Below are positions 12,701-48,650 of a stretch of DNA of 64,000 nt, piece by piece. Origin of the DNA: Nematostella vectensis (lineage: Eukaryota; Cnidaria; Anthozoa; Actiniaria; Edwardsiidae); contig NC_064040.1 in the NCBI RefSeq assembly GCF_932526225.1, positions 10,888,856-10,952,855 on the forward strand. Direction: 5' to 3'. Each line of letters begins with the position of its first letter. Position 1 is the first letter of the stretch. Under the pieces are notes generated by a model that was given only the letters and a program-made list of their open reading frames with translations, ran no database searches and was not told the origin of the DNA. The translations under genes and the position numbers were made by a program.

Positions 12701-13648
12701 GAGCTGCAAGGTACGGGCTGCATCCTTGATTCGACTCCCACTCATACTACCACTGCGGTCGACAACAAAGATAAACTCACCACAAGTCAAATCATCAGCT
12801 TTGAATGCCGGCACAAAATTCACCATAGCTACAGGTTTTTGCAAGAACTCTGTTGAAATGGCTAGGCCACGGGTTTTGTCTTCAGGTGCGTCTGAAGGGC
12901 GGGGTAGACCTGGCTCAACTAAAGCATGAGCAACAAAAGGGTCTTCACTCTTAATCTGTATTTCAACGTCACGCCTGAACGTGTGTGACTCGGCCAATGT
13001 CACGCTAGCGTGACAGTTGTCACTGGGGTCGGGCTGAAAACAAAGCTTGTGAGAGGTTGAGCTGATTTCTGTGATTGCGGAGCCAGATTTTACATTCATT
13101 TGGAATTCAAATGAGTAGGGTTTGGCGACAGAAGATGCAGGGATCTCTGTACTAATGCTAGGCTGTTGATCAACAGGGGTATAGCGCGGATTCAATACAG
13201 TAGGCAGTACAAATTGCACTGTGCCATTTTCTTCGTCGACCTCCAACTCTGTAACAAATTTCAACTGCAGCGTTGCGCTCTCATTAGGCGGAAGGTTCCC
13301 AACATTCATTTGGAAGATATCAGAGCTTTCGTCGCTTTCCTCTAGGAGAAAAGCGCTGTGACCGCTGCTGATCGCGTCGTCGTAGTCACCCCTCGCTTCT
13401 TCCTTTTCTTTGATTTCCGCTACGATCGTTCTACCGTCGATCGTAGCCTGAAAACCGCACACAGCCGCTTGCTCGTCCAAGGGGAAAATGTAGACTGCTT
13501 CTATAGGGTTGCTACACTCGTTCTTGTACCCTAGCACAGCAGTTACTTGCGCTGTATAGCCAGTAATTTCCGCGTTGACTTTGATGCTCTGCAGCGGGAT
13601 TTTCTCCTTTGTCTTCTTGCAGATCAAACCACGATTCATGTCACCCAT
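9705..13648 (-). CDS. VWA5A: VWA5A-like copy 3, intact, acidic-linker form
   Basis: Exons 13648-12402, 11727-11613 and 10850-9705 join in frame to 835 residues. The N-terminus is a VIT domain ([44 protein letters not shown]). The VWA domain carries DRSGSMSGS (MIDAS), [19 protein letters not shown] and LLTDGE. The third exon continues with [15 protein letters not shown]. Unlike copies 2 and 4, its linker is acidic and basic ([15 protein letters not shown], then Lys-rich) and then a short PPPPPPP run. It has no 35-residue repeats, so this is probably the ancestral linker. The C-terminal block is conserved. The 3' end converges on KHK copy 2, 142 bp away; the 5' end diverges from KHK copy 3. Confidence 0.92.
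11309..11562. mobile_element. TTAA-flanked MITE, array unit 2/3
   Basis: Complete 254-bp copy with TTAA at both ends (11309-11312 and 11559-11562). It is in intron 2 of VWA5A copy 3. The identical position in every unit shows that insertion came before the array expanded. Confidence 0.88.
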
Positions 13649-14291
13649 CGTAATTGTTTCTTTTAACCACAAGGGTAGGGACGCGAAAAGACTATTCTCA
13701 AAGGGAGTGAGAATGAATGACTGTGGAGCAATGAAGCGAGTGAAGTATTGTTTTTCCGGGTCTTTTTTTGCTGAGTGGTGCTGAAGTTGACCATTGACGT
13801 AATGTTGCTTTTTATAGCACATCGCATAACATAACTTAAATATCCCAGTAGCTGATAAACTAGTTTAGATAATCCTTTTAAGACTATAGGCAACCTGTAA
13901 TTAGAATCTGAGCAAGAAAGCGCAAGCATCGTACCCTCTGTGACCCAGCAAAAACATATCTTTGTCGCTTTTTAGAGGGTCTTGAGACCTATGCACCCCC
14001 CCCCCCCCCCCTTCCCTTATGCGCTTCTACGCGGCCAGCAGAAACATATCCTAGACTAACCCATCCTCCGTTCAGTTCCTACCCTCGGCGCGATCAAGAA
14101 AATACATACCTTGTCCTAGAAGGTCTTTTTAAGATCTATCAACCCACCCTCACTTTTATAAGCGGTGGACAAGGGGAGCAGCTTCGTTTCCCTTTCGTTC
14201 GCAGAACTCCGAGATCAGTTTGAATAAAATACATTTACGGGATACCTGTGTTTATAATTTTTGCAAGTGGGGTTTCCTGTGTATTTTCAAA

Positions 14292-15236
14292 ATGGCGGAC
14301 GGATCAAGAGCAAGGAAACAGAGAGTTCTCTTTGTGGGTTTGTGTTGCTTAGATGTCATCTCCGTGTGCGAGTGCTATCCAGGGGAAGATGAAGACCTTC
14401 CTGCCCTATCACAACGCTGGCAATGTGGTGGAAATGCCGCAAATCAGTCATTTGTTCTTTCTCAACTTGCAACACACTCTATTGAATTCTTTGGTAGCGT
14501 CACAGATGGCCCAGGCGCAAAATTTGCTTTGAATACTCTACGCGAAAGTGGTGTGAACTGCGCAAACTGTTCAATGTTTAAAGGATATAGCTTCCCCTCT
14601 TCCTGTGTTATTTGTAGTCTGAAATCTGGAACGCGGACCATTGTACATCACAGAGGGAACTTGCCTGAGGTTTCCATGGAGGAATTCGATAAACTCGACT
14701 GAAAGCACTATGACTGGATCCAGTTTGAAGCAAGAAGAAACGTCGATCAAACGCTTGCAATGTTAGAAAAAGTGGACAGGCACAATAGAACGAATAGCAA
14801 CCAAATCACTGTCGCTGTCGAGATCGAAAAGAAAGAGGAGAGGTTACAAGTTTTGTTACCAAAAGCAGATGTTATTTTCATCAGTAAGGATTTCGCCAAG
14901 CATCTAGGTTATATGGACTCTAGAAGTGCTTTATGTGGGTTATACCCCCAAGTACGGCCAGTGGCCATGTTGATTTGTCCTTGGGGAGCTGATGGTGCCT
15001 ATGCAATGAATGGAAGTGGGGCTGTTCTACACAGTGATGGGTACCCTCCTCCTATCGTGCGAGACACTTTAGGGGCGGGGGACACGTTTATTGCTGGAGT
15101 CATTGATGCATTAATCAAGGGTTGTAGTTTAGAGGAATGCCTCTCGCTAGGGTGTAAACTTGCTGGGTATAAGTGTGGTGTTGACGGATATAGTGGATTA
15201 GGAAAGTACTGGAAACAAATCTATACGAAGTTATAA
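14292..15236 (+). pseudogene. KHK: Ketohexokinase copy 3, same nonsense codon as copy 1
   Basis: Near-identical to copy 1, including TGA at 14700-14702 and the PVAML and GAYAM changes. The stop therefore arose once and was copied with the 11.5-kb dimer. The predicted product is 136 residues and lacks the GAGD catalytic motif. The downstream remainder (14703-15236) stays open, so decay is recent, or the codon could be read through or recoded; nothing in the sequence argues for recoding. Confidence 0.85.
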
Positions 15237-15387
15237 TAAGAGAAAAATATTATTTTAATCAAATTTTACAACATTACAATTCTATTTAGGTTATAGTTCT
15301 TTAGGATATCAGGAAATACATGTATCATAGGGCCACAACAGCAATTTGTTGCCTCCACCAAAGCATACAAATTCAAGCACTTGTCAT

Positions 15388-18300
15388 CTATATTTCTAAG
15401 GCGTGGAATGCATCTCCCATAAGCTTGCCATAATCCACACCAGATGGCAAGGAAGACTTGAGCCAGCACTTACTCTTGTTAGCAATCATCTCCCATTCAT
15501 CTTTCCTGTTAAATAACTTTCCAGATAGCCAAACAAGAACAAGCACTGTTGCCCAGATGTCACTACCCAAGTCTGGAATGGACTGTGGCTTGGCATTCAC
15601 CAGGACATCCTTAGAGACATTTAAGCAGGCAGCAAGAGCATCAGTAAGTTCCCATGAACCACAGGCCTTTTGCAGATCAACCAATGTCATCAGCTTGTCA
15701 CTTGATGCTCCTGGAGCTGATTGCTGGTACTCGGGTGGCGGTGGCGGTGGGCAAGGTCGAGATGCTTTCATCCTCAATGGTAGCGGTGGGGGAGAAGGAG
15801 GACGGCAGCATACACCTGGAGAAGGTGCTCGGTACTCGGGTGGCGGTGGCGGTGGGCAAGGTCGAGGTGCTTTCTTCCCCAATGGTAGCGGTGGGGGAGA
15901 AGGAGGACGGCAGCATACACCTGGAGAAGGTGCTCGGTACTCGGGTGGCGGTGGCGGTGGGCAAGGTCGAGATGCTTTCTTCCCCAATGGTAGCGGTGGG
16001 GGAGAAGGAGGACGGCAGCATACACCTGGAGAAGGTGCTCGGTACTCGGGTGGCGGTGGCCGTGTGCAAGATCGAGCAAGGCAATGTCTGGGCAAGGTCT
16101 TCAATGGTAGCAGTGGGGGAGAAGGAGGACGGCAGCATACACCTGGAGAAGGTGCTCGGTACTCGGGTGGCGGTGGCCGTGTGCAAGGTCGAGCAAGGCA
16201 ACGTCTGGGTAGGCTTTTTGGGGGTAGGCTTTTTGGGGGTAGGCTTTTTGGGTGGGCTTTTCTGACCATTGCACCTGTCACAGGCTTATGACTTTTACTG
16301 TCAACAGCAATAAATGACGTAAACTTGGATGCTACAGATGCTGTTTTGCTAAGTTGTATGATGTCTTGTTTATGTAATGCAGATTGGCTGGAGGAAATGA
16401 ATCTCTTAGCTGCAAGTCGATGCAAGACAAGGGAGTTCTCTTGATTTGGAAGAAGCACAAACTTGACAGTGTTCTCAATGTGTTTTGCTTCTCTACCCTC
16501 TTGAAGTGTTGCCTTTACAGTGGCATGACCAATTCCTTTGGCATTGGAATCATTGTTTAGGTTCTTGAATACCCCATAAGCTATCAGTCTTTCACCCTTG
16601 AATACTGGTGGGAGCTTTGATTGGACTTCTTGTAACTTCCATCCATCTGGTAAAGCCCATGAAAGTGCCACATTTGTCAGGGCAGGCTGTAGGGCTCTCT
16701 TCAGTGTCTTTATAACCTATAAACACAACTTAAAGTTAAATAATGGTGACAAGATTTTGAGTGTCAAAATGCATCATTGCAAAGTTGGACATAAAGTCAA
16801 GGTGTGTAATTCAGGGCACCTGTGCCTCTGATGCCAAAATGAGTCACTTTTGTTCAAGAATCAACAAAAGGTGTTTCCATTTACAAAAGGTGTTTCAATT
16901 TATTGATTTGTGCGTTCCATGTTAAATTTTACATTGAGTTTATTTGACTATACTATGGGGGCTTAATGAATATTGAAATACTGGAAGCGGGCATGATACA
17001 AAAGACTTTTAGAAAACTGGGGGGGAGGGGGAGGGACAGCCACCACTACTTATCATTTCCTGAAAATTAAAAAAAAAATCGGGCAGATGCACAGACCCCC
17101 CTCACCCTATGCATTAGAGCACTGAAGTAAATTGCTCACCCTAGTAATACTAGTTAAAATCCTAGAGGCCCATCTGTTATAGCCGCATTGTCATCAGTTT
17201 ACTTCTGGAGGTCTGACGGAAACCTCAACCGTTAAAAGACAAAAGAATCTATTAGAATCCGAGATATTTAATAGGCCATCCGCTCTAAACTATCGATCAC
17301 ATCTTCGAAGAAACTTCCAATAGAGACACTGCTTTCAATATTTTGAAATATTTTTCGCGTTTTCCGTTAAAAATCGTCAGAGATTGTTACATAATCGACC
17401 GGAAGTAAACTGGTGACAATGCGGCTTTAACCACCCTCCAAATTTCTAGAGCTTTTTGTCATGCCTAGTGTGTTAGTTACCTTGACTTGCAACTTGTCCT
17501 GTCCACGGACAAACTCCGCAGATCCATGCCCAGCTCTGGCCACGCCTTTGATCAGCTCTGTTGATGCCCCATCTCCAATGCCGAACGAGAACACCCTGTT
17601 ATGCAAAGTGTAACAAACAGTAAACAGTCAGCTCTGTGTTAAGAGAAGACCAATCACAACACCATTTACACTCCCACGTTATCTGGAAGCACCATTTCCA
17701 TATTCCTTTTCAAGCAAGTAATTGGGAGTTTTTTCAACAGGGCGTGGCAGAGGGTGGGGCACTAGAGGCATGTGCACCCCCAATATTTTCAAAAATTATA
17801 AGGATATATATAATCAATAATATTGATTTATTATGTTTTTCTTTTGTGCCCCCCCCCCCCCCCCAATCTTACGTGGCCTGCTAAGGCTTGGTTCAATCAA
17901 ATATAATAAAAGGTACCCAACTTTATTTGCTGAAGGTTATAACTAAATTTTCTGGCATAGACCATTGGATTTCTAAATGTAAACCATATATTTTTGGATT
18001 GAAGTTCTTACCAGAGTGTACTGAACCACTCTTTCCCATTAAGTTCAAATAGATGGAGGAAGGGGAATAAACCATCTTTTTACTTTTTCGATCATTCAAA
18101 ACAGGGACCCCTATTTTTTATCAAGCTATTAAGGGGTACATGGGGCAGGCTACTCATGTGAAAAACCCAAGTTTTTTTTACTAGGGTAGGGATCTCAACT
18201 TTGTCATCGCATCAAACATTCCTTCATATGCATACATATCACATAAGAATTATAGTATATTATGACCTTGCAGTAGAGGCATTTTCAGCCACCAGTGAGA

Positions 18301-19513
18301 TTACTTGGGCGCTGTTGCCAACCTCCCCATCAGTGAGCAAAAAAAGTTGCCTTGGTGCACCTTCGATGAGTGACTGGCTATACACCCAGCGTAGCGGCTC
18401 AAGGATCTCAGTACCACCCAAATCTGCTGCCAAATGAGCTGCATGATTAGTTGCAGTCTTCAGCGTCTCATCATTGTATGTCTTGCTCTTAGAAAACAAT
18501 GTTTTATAGCTGCTACCAAAGCCAACAATGTTGAAATAGCAGCCATCAGGGAGGCTTTTAAGGAAGAGCTGCAAGGTACGGGCTGCATCCTTGATTCCAC
18601 CCCTATTCATACTACCACTGCGGTCGACAACAAAGATAAACTCACCACAAGTCAAATCATCAGCTTTGAATGCCGGCACAAAATTCACCATAGCTACAGG
18701 TTTTTGCAAGAACTCTGTTGAAATGGCTAGGCCACGGGTTTTGTCTTCAGGTGCGTCTGAAGGGCGGGGTAGACCTGGCTCAACTAAAGCATGAGCAACA
18801 AAAGGGTCTTCACTCTTAATCTGTATTTCAACGTCACGCCTGAACGTGTGTGACTCGGCCAATGTCACGCTAGCGTGACAGTTGTCACTGGGGTCGGGTT
18901 GAAAACAAAGCTTGTGAGAGGTTGAGCTGATTTCTGTGATTGCGGAGCCAGATTTTACATTCATTTGGAATTCAAATGAGTAGGGTTTGGCGACAGAAGA
19001 TGCAGGGATCTCTGTACTAATGCTAGGCTGTTGATCAACAGGGGTATAGCGCGGATTCAATACAGTAGGCAGTACAAATTGCACTGTGCCATTTTCTTCG
19101 TCGACCTCCAACTCTGTAACAAATTTCAACTGCAGCGTTGCGCTCTCATTAGGCGGAAGGTTCCCAACATTCATTTGGAAGATATCAGAGCTTTCGTCGC
19201 TTTCCTCTAGGAGAAAAGCGCTGTGACCGCTGCTGATCGCGTCGTCGTAGTCACCCCTCGCTTCTTCCTTTTCTTTGATCTCCGCTACGATCGTTCTACC
19301 GTCGATCGTAGCCTGAAAACCGCACACAGCCGCTTGCTCGTCCAAGGGGAAAATGTAGACTGCTTCTATAGGGTTGCTACCCTCGTTCTTGTACCCTAGC
19401 ACAGCAGCCACTTGCGCTGTATAGCCAGTAATTTCCGCGTTGACTTTGATGCTCTGCAGCGGGATTTTCTCCTTTGTCTTCTTGCAGATCAAACCACGAT
19501 TCATGTCACCCAT
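15388..19513 (-). CDS. VWA5A: VWA5A-like copy 4, intact, proline-rich form
   Basis: Exons 19513-18267, 17595-17481 and 16716-15388 join in frame to 896 residues. It has VIT and VWA domains as in the other copies, but the residues after the MIDAS core differ ([10 protein letters not shown] for [10 protein letters not shown]), close to the metal site. The third exon holds the 35-residue proline repeats and the conserved C-terminus. This is the last copy of the array. Its upstream homology ends about 255 bp before the start codon, and it has no divergent KHK partner, so it must use a different or truncated promoter. Confidence 0.92.
15726..16263 (-). repeat. In-exon 105-bp proline-rich repeat (VWA5A copy 4)
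   Basis: Same repeat structure and unit number as at 4198-4735, offset by 11,528 bp. This fits copying of the whole dimer after the repeat had expanded. Confidence 0.9.
17177..17430. mobile_element. TTAA-flanked MITE, array unit 3/4
   Basis: Copy in intron 2 of VWA5A copy 4. The left TTAA is mutated to TTAT; the right end is intact. Confidence 0.82.
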
Positions 19514-19950
19514 CGTAATTGTTTCTTTTAACAACAAGGGAAGGGACGCGAAAAGACTATTCTCAAAGGGAGTGAGAATGAATGACTGTGGAGCAATGAA
19601 GCGAGTGAAGTATTGTTTTTCCGGGTCTTTTTTTGCTGAGTGGTGCTGAAGTTGACCATTGACGTAATGTTGCTTTTTATAGCACATCGCGTAACATAAC
19701 TTAAATATCCCAGTAGCTGATAAACTAGTTTAGATGATCCTTTTAAGACTATAGGCAACCTGTAATAAGAATGCTTATGCCTACTATATCAAAAATAATA
19801 AAAATAAAAAACAATAAGTAACTTTTTCAAACCTCTACGGGGAAGCTGTGTTTTTAGGCCTGGTTACAGTGTTTCGAAAGGGCAATGAAGTCCATTAGAC
19901 GAAATTACAAAATTATCGGCTTATTTCAAGCCATTCATGTGTAAACTTAC

Positions 19951-20184
19951 ACTGTCGATGATATTAGCCGGATATTCTGCAATTTCTCTGATGTCCCAAA
20001 ATGGACGAAGAAAAAGGTAAATAATTGATCTCTCTTCTTTCGATAAAATCCAGTTGTGTTGAACTACATACGAAGCTGCCAAAGGTTTTCCTATTCTAAG
20101 GCTCCCCCATTTGCCTTTAATAGCCTCTGACAAGCCTCTAAAATTAGATATTTTTCTGGGACTTTTTTGGGGAGTGGACAACAT
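19951..20184 (-). other. Orphan exon-like ORF at the array edge
   Basis: An ATG at 20184 opens 78 codons (MLSTPQKSPRKISNFRGLSE to EYPANIIDS) and reaches a strong donor, AGT|GTAAGT, at 19951/19950. Composition looks protein-like (KEERSIIYLFLRPFWDIREI). I do not recognise the family. The array begins about 180 bp downstream, so later exons are either far beyond the array or lost. It could also be a chance ORF. Confidence 0.35.
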
Positions 20185-20396
20185 TGCAAATGGAGGAGTG
20201 GAGTGGAAAAAGCGACGAGGGTGGGGGTTTGGGGCGGTTATAAGTCACTTTATACCATTTCACACTGAGCTAAACCTCAGAATACCCTGCTACCTTTTTA
20301 CATTGTATTTAATGCCTCGTTCTTTAGAATTAAGGTGTGAATTTTTTTTTGTTAAACAATTGTGGTAGGATATTCTAAAGTTGCTTCATCAAAGTT

Positions 20397-21091
20397 ATGC
20401 ACTAGTCGATTGAAACCCCCAACCCCATGGTCCCGCGAAGGGTGAGGGATTAGATTTTAACCCTGAACAAAACTGAGAAAAGCCCCCACCCCCATGGGAC
20501 AAAACTGCTTTTAAATGCCCCTGCACCCCAATATACAACTACCTGACATTTAAGACAACAAGCCATCTGAAATAAGCCTATATCTTTCAAAGCCAGGACA
20601 CTTCAGTGAGTATGTTTGTACAAATAACGGATCAATTGAGCTTTAGGGCCACCAGGTATTGGCATTATAAATAAAAGGTATCTGGTATACCCGATGAATC
20701 TGGTGTAGATTAAAACAGTTACATTTCATCGGGCAAAAGTAATAGATGTCGGGTAACAGAAAATATAAATACCAGATGAAGCGTTATCGGGTAAAAGAAA
20801 ATATAAATACCCGATGAAGCGTTATCGGGTAAAACAAAATATAAATACCCGGTAAAGCGATATCAGGTTATCGGGTAAAAAAAAATATAAATACCCGATA
20901 ACGCTAGGGAGCTTAAAGACGCTAGTCACTTGTCCCCAAACCCCCAGGGTGTGGAAGAGTCTAAGAGTCAAAAACTGTCAATTCCTCCACCCCCTAGGGA
21001 CAGATTCTTGTTCAAAAGTGCTCTAAACTCCAACGTTAACCCCACACTTTCCCTGGACTATGGGGGTGGGGGTTTCAAATGACTAGTGCAT
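20397..21091. mobile_element. Non-autonomous TIR element with internal minisatellite
   Basis: About 32-bp imperfect inverted ends begin ATGCACTAGT (20397) and end ACTAGTGCAT (21091), followed inward by GAAACCCCCA-like sequence. The 695-bp interior has no ORF but contains four degenerate 40-50-bp units (GGGTAAAA..TATAAATACCC) at about 20680-20905. No clear target duplication is seen. Confidence 0.65.
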
Positions 21092-21189
21092 TATGGTCTC
21101 AGTGCTTCTCCACTTTATCCTGCCGGCTTCTTCTGTTTTTTTTTTTTTAATCACCAGGGCCAATCAAAGATAACAGCTTCACACTTATG

Positions 21190-21596
21190 CATACCTGTCA
21201 ACTCTCCCACATTAGGCAAGAGTTTGTAATGCTGGAGATTTTGGACCTCTTCTCCCACTCTCTCACCCTCCTGCGTGGAGCACCAAATCTCCCGCTTTTA
21301 GCGATTTTTTTTTGCTAAAGAAAAATCCTTCTATAGAAAATTAACATTTTGCTTATTTTTCTATTTTTTGTTGAGCCACTCATCGAACAAGCATGTAAGA
21401 TCTATATTCTGTGCGAGAGCTTTCTGAACGGCAGACGTCTGCTGGTTGGCTCAATAATAGCAGGAAAGCCATTTAACTGCTATGGCTTGTGAGCCCCTTT
21501 GAGGGTATTTCCCACCCCTCACCCCCAAAAAATATATATCCCACCCCTCCCCCCAAAATTCTCAAACCTTGAGAGTTTCTAAGGTTGACAGGTATG
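21190..21596. mobile_element. Short TIR element with 6-bp target duplication
   Basis: Ends CATACCTGTCAAC and GTTGACAGGTATG are perfect inverted repeats, flanked by CTTATG at 21184-21189 and 21597-21602. It is about 407 bp and non-coding. It lies 60 bp before the first resolved SIRT2 exon. Confidence 0.75.
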
Positions 21597-21655
21597 CTTA
21601 TGGTCTAAATGCTTTTTCACTTTATCCTGTCAGCTTCTTCTATTTTTTTTATCAG

Positions 21656-28986
<7,331 letters not shown>

Positions 28987-29116
28987 AGAATCTGATGACT
29001 ACCTATGACCTCTCTCATGCAATTCACTTTCCAAGCTCTAAACCACTGGTGGCAAAGTTTCAGAACGATTGTGTAGGAGACTATACTGACGGCATTAGGC
29101 AACAATGTACTATAGT

Positions 29117-29122
29117 AATAAA
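29117..29122 (+). promoter_or_regulatory. Poly(A) signal of SIRT2
   Basis: AATAAA lies 131 bp after the SIRT2 stop codon, the first such hexamer downstream. Confidence 0.6.
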
Positions 29123-30246
29123 GTGTTTGGGCTCAATTGCGCAAAAATGAAGACAATTCAATTATTTTTTTATATGCTGGTAATAAAAAAGGCCGGCAAA
29201 AATTCCCCACGTTCACAATTTTAGCTTTTACACAAGCAACAAGTCTGTGTTGACTCAACAAATTCATGCCAAAAATAATTTGTATATGGAACATCAATAA
29301 ATCAATGAAGTTTGATAAAATTTGTTCCCCTTTCAATGATAATAGTGAAATTATTCTAATTAAAAAAAACAACAATAAATCTTAGACTTTTTAAATATGT
29401 GGCTGCACATCTCCCCTCCTCCTCTCAGCAGTCCCCATCCCCTCTCAGCAAATCCCCTCTTACCCTTTCGGCAAACCCTGTTCCCCTCTTAGCAAATTAA
29501 CACCCCCTCCCCTCTCAGCAAATCCCTCCCTTTCTCAAAAAAACTGTTTACTTTTTGCATATGGTATTTCTATGGCTGCACACCTCCTTTTCTTCCCCCT
29601 TGCCTCTTAGCAAATCCCCTCTCACCCTCTCAGAAACCCCGTTCTCCCTTAAGCAAATCAACCCCCCTCCTCAGCCAATGCCCCCCCCTCCTTCTCAGCA
29701 ACTTCACCTCCCCTCTTAGCAAATCAACCCCCCTCCTCTAAGAAAATCCCTCCCTGAACATTAAAACCGAGCACTGCACCTTTCTAGGAATAGAACTAAA
29801 ATACAATATCACTGGCCTTTACTAGACTGGGTTCTTCGACGCACCATCCGATCACAGGCAAAAAGGAGCGACTATTATAGAGTTCCCGACTAGTAAAAGC
29901 ATCTAAATGCTTACCTAAAACGCCATATTTTATCGTATTTGTGACGGGGCTATTATTTAGGAGTACTGAAACCATTCATTTTTAAACTGAAAACGCGATT
30001 TCAAATAAGTAGCATTCGAGCTGGCGATGGCATGGCATTCGATCCCATATTACAGCCAAGAAATTTTGTACCGGAAATCGGTGTACGTTTAATAGCAGAC
30101 CAGTAAGAGCGCGTTTAGAGAAAATGGCGGGAGATTGTAGCCAATCAAGTGTCTAGTGCCCAGCTCGTCTGGTCTTTGCTCCGAAGTTTGGCTCACTCGT
30201 GGTCTTATTTCAAACATTTGATGTTTACGGATTTTTTTTTAGCAAT
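29123..30246. other. Intergenic region SIRT2-PARP1
   Basis: The left part is AT-rich. From 29,400 to 29,760 there are degenerate CCCCTCTCAGCAAATC-like repeats. The last few hundred bases before 30,247 must hold the PARP1 promoter and 5'UTR. No other gene is supported. Confidence 0.6.
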
Positions 30247-46903
<16,657 letters not shown>

Positions 46904-47639
46904 AAGATTCCGCTCTTAACGTCCATATTACGCGGAAAGCTGTAGTATTAGGGCTTTATAGTAGTTATTTTATTCAGTCACAGTCGCAAATTAACATGAA
47001 GTATTTGCTCAAAACAAAGTTCAAGTACAAATATGGCTGGTAAAAGATTCCGCTGTTAACGTCCATATTACGCGGAAAGCTGTAGTATTAGGGCTTTATA
47101 GTAGTTATTTTATTCAGTTACAGTTGATAGATGCCATCTAAAGCTCCATGGTCAAATGTTTTCAATATTTAGATAAATATTATATTAATCCACTTTCAAT
47201 TCATCATCATCAACCATAGACAGTCATCACAGGCAGATGGGATATCCGCTATTTTAATAGATTTGTTATTGTTCTGAATTCCAAATGATAAGGTTGTCTA
47301 GATCAAAGAAAACGTGTTGGGAATCACGTAAAATGTATCCCACTTTGCGTTAACACATAATAAAAACAATTGTTTGTTTTTAATAATAAAAACAAACAAG
47401 CTCATGACCAATCACTACTTGGTGCACTACTTTATGCATGCTAATAGTTACGATTTCTGTAGGGGCAATGTACCCAGTCTCACATCAAATTAGTGCCTTG
47501 AGTTCCGAGTTTTCCGTAGTTCACGCTTTTAGGGTATCCTGCGTCATAGGAGTTCTCGCATCGCCGGACACCCGAAGGAGCGACGAACAAATGCCGAGCG
47601 TTTGCAGACGCACATTACCACTAAGCTGCCTTGTTCACA

Positions 47640-47769
47640 TCCTCGGGTACCGAGGCGCAGAGGTCAGCTTAACGAGTTTTTTTTCTCCCGCCCCCTACCC
47701 CTTCCCCCTCTGCCAGCCTTGTTCCGCCACGTTCTCACCACTGACCTCGACGCCCTGGGTTCCCGAGGA
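47640..47769. repeat. Imperfect inverted repeat
   Basis: Arms 47640-47667 and 47741-47769 pair with a few mismatches (TCCTCGGGTACCGAGG against CCTGGGTTCCCGAGGA). The spacer is 73 bp. It may be a hairpin-type MITE remnant. Confidence 0.55.
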
Positions 47770-48650
47770 TTTCTTGTTCCTAGTCGTTTTAGTAAAACAA
47801 AGCTCTGAGCTCTGCATCATGGCGAGATTGGTGGATGGTGCATCATGGAGGGATTCAAGCATTCGGCTCTTTCTGTCATAGGCACAGACTCGTACCCAGT
47901 CGCCAAAATGAGAAGAAACTAAGAAGGAATAAGGAAAACATAATTAATGCGCGGGTTGCCCGTGACGATTAATTAGGCGCGCTCTGCCGTGTGGGTAAAA
48001 TAACCCATTATTATTTATGGGAGCCCTTGCCTAGTGTCCAGCCTGGATTTTCCCTAAACTTTGAGAACAGGCAAAGAAGGTTGAGATTTTTCTCTCGATG
48101 CACAATGTTGAGGAGGGGGAGCAGGGCTGCGCACAGTCTGCTAATGAACGCCTCCCCTCCCCCCCCCCCTTTCTGTGCTAGGACACTGACGTTTTAAAGC
48201 TTGAGAAAAGTTTCCAAGTCCCTGCTCTACAGACTTAATCACGGGGGTAATGGTCCTATCTTTCAGGGTATAAAATTCTACCGACTGCAATCCTTTAGGG
48301 GGTTCTTCAAAAATTCTACTATCCTTCAAAGATTGTAAAGATTGGTTTCACACTAATACATCACCCCATCCAAAAACGGTCGGACTCAACTGTCGTCACA
48401 ATATAGATGTGCTCGATGGCCGTTTCATAACGACCGCAACAAAATTTTCGAAAACTGGAAATATGTTTCCAGATATATCTCTTAGGGTTAGAAATTGCTT
48501 CGACCACCCTCTTTGTGCTATCTTTTAGCGGGAAAAATCGCTGCTGACCACACCCAAAGTGTTATCCCTTAGAGTTAAAATTTTTGCCGACGATCACCCT
48601 GCCTGTTTTTATAGGAGTCTCCCCCTGACTTTGGATTTCGATTTGAGGGC

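Larger units (their letters stand above)
1..19770. repeat. Tandem segmental array of KHK/VWA5A units
   Basis: Four nearly identical segments follow one another. Landmarks such as the right end of the TTAA element recur at about 1, 5,836, 11,495 and 17,363, giving unit lengths near 5.84, 5.66 and 5.87 kb. The fourth copy breaks off near 19,770, where sequence shared with the other copies stops. Units 1 and 3 (type A) share private variants: the KHK nonsense codon, the proline-rich VWA5A linker and LWLKET in the VWA5A upstream frame. Unit 2 and the partial unit 4 share others, such as LLLKET and [13 protein letters not shown]. The higher-order period is therefore about 11.53 kb. The array runs past the left window edge. 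Confidence 0.97.

Noticed and set aside
47438-47881. 147-codon plus-strand ORF
   Set aside because: Overlaps an inverted repeat, shows no recognisable domain, and another overlapping frame is equally open.
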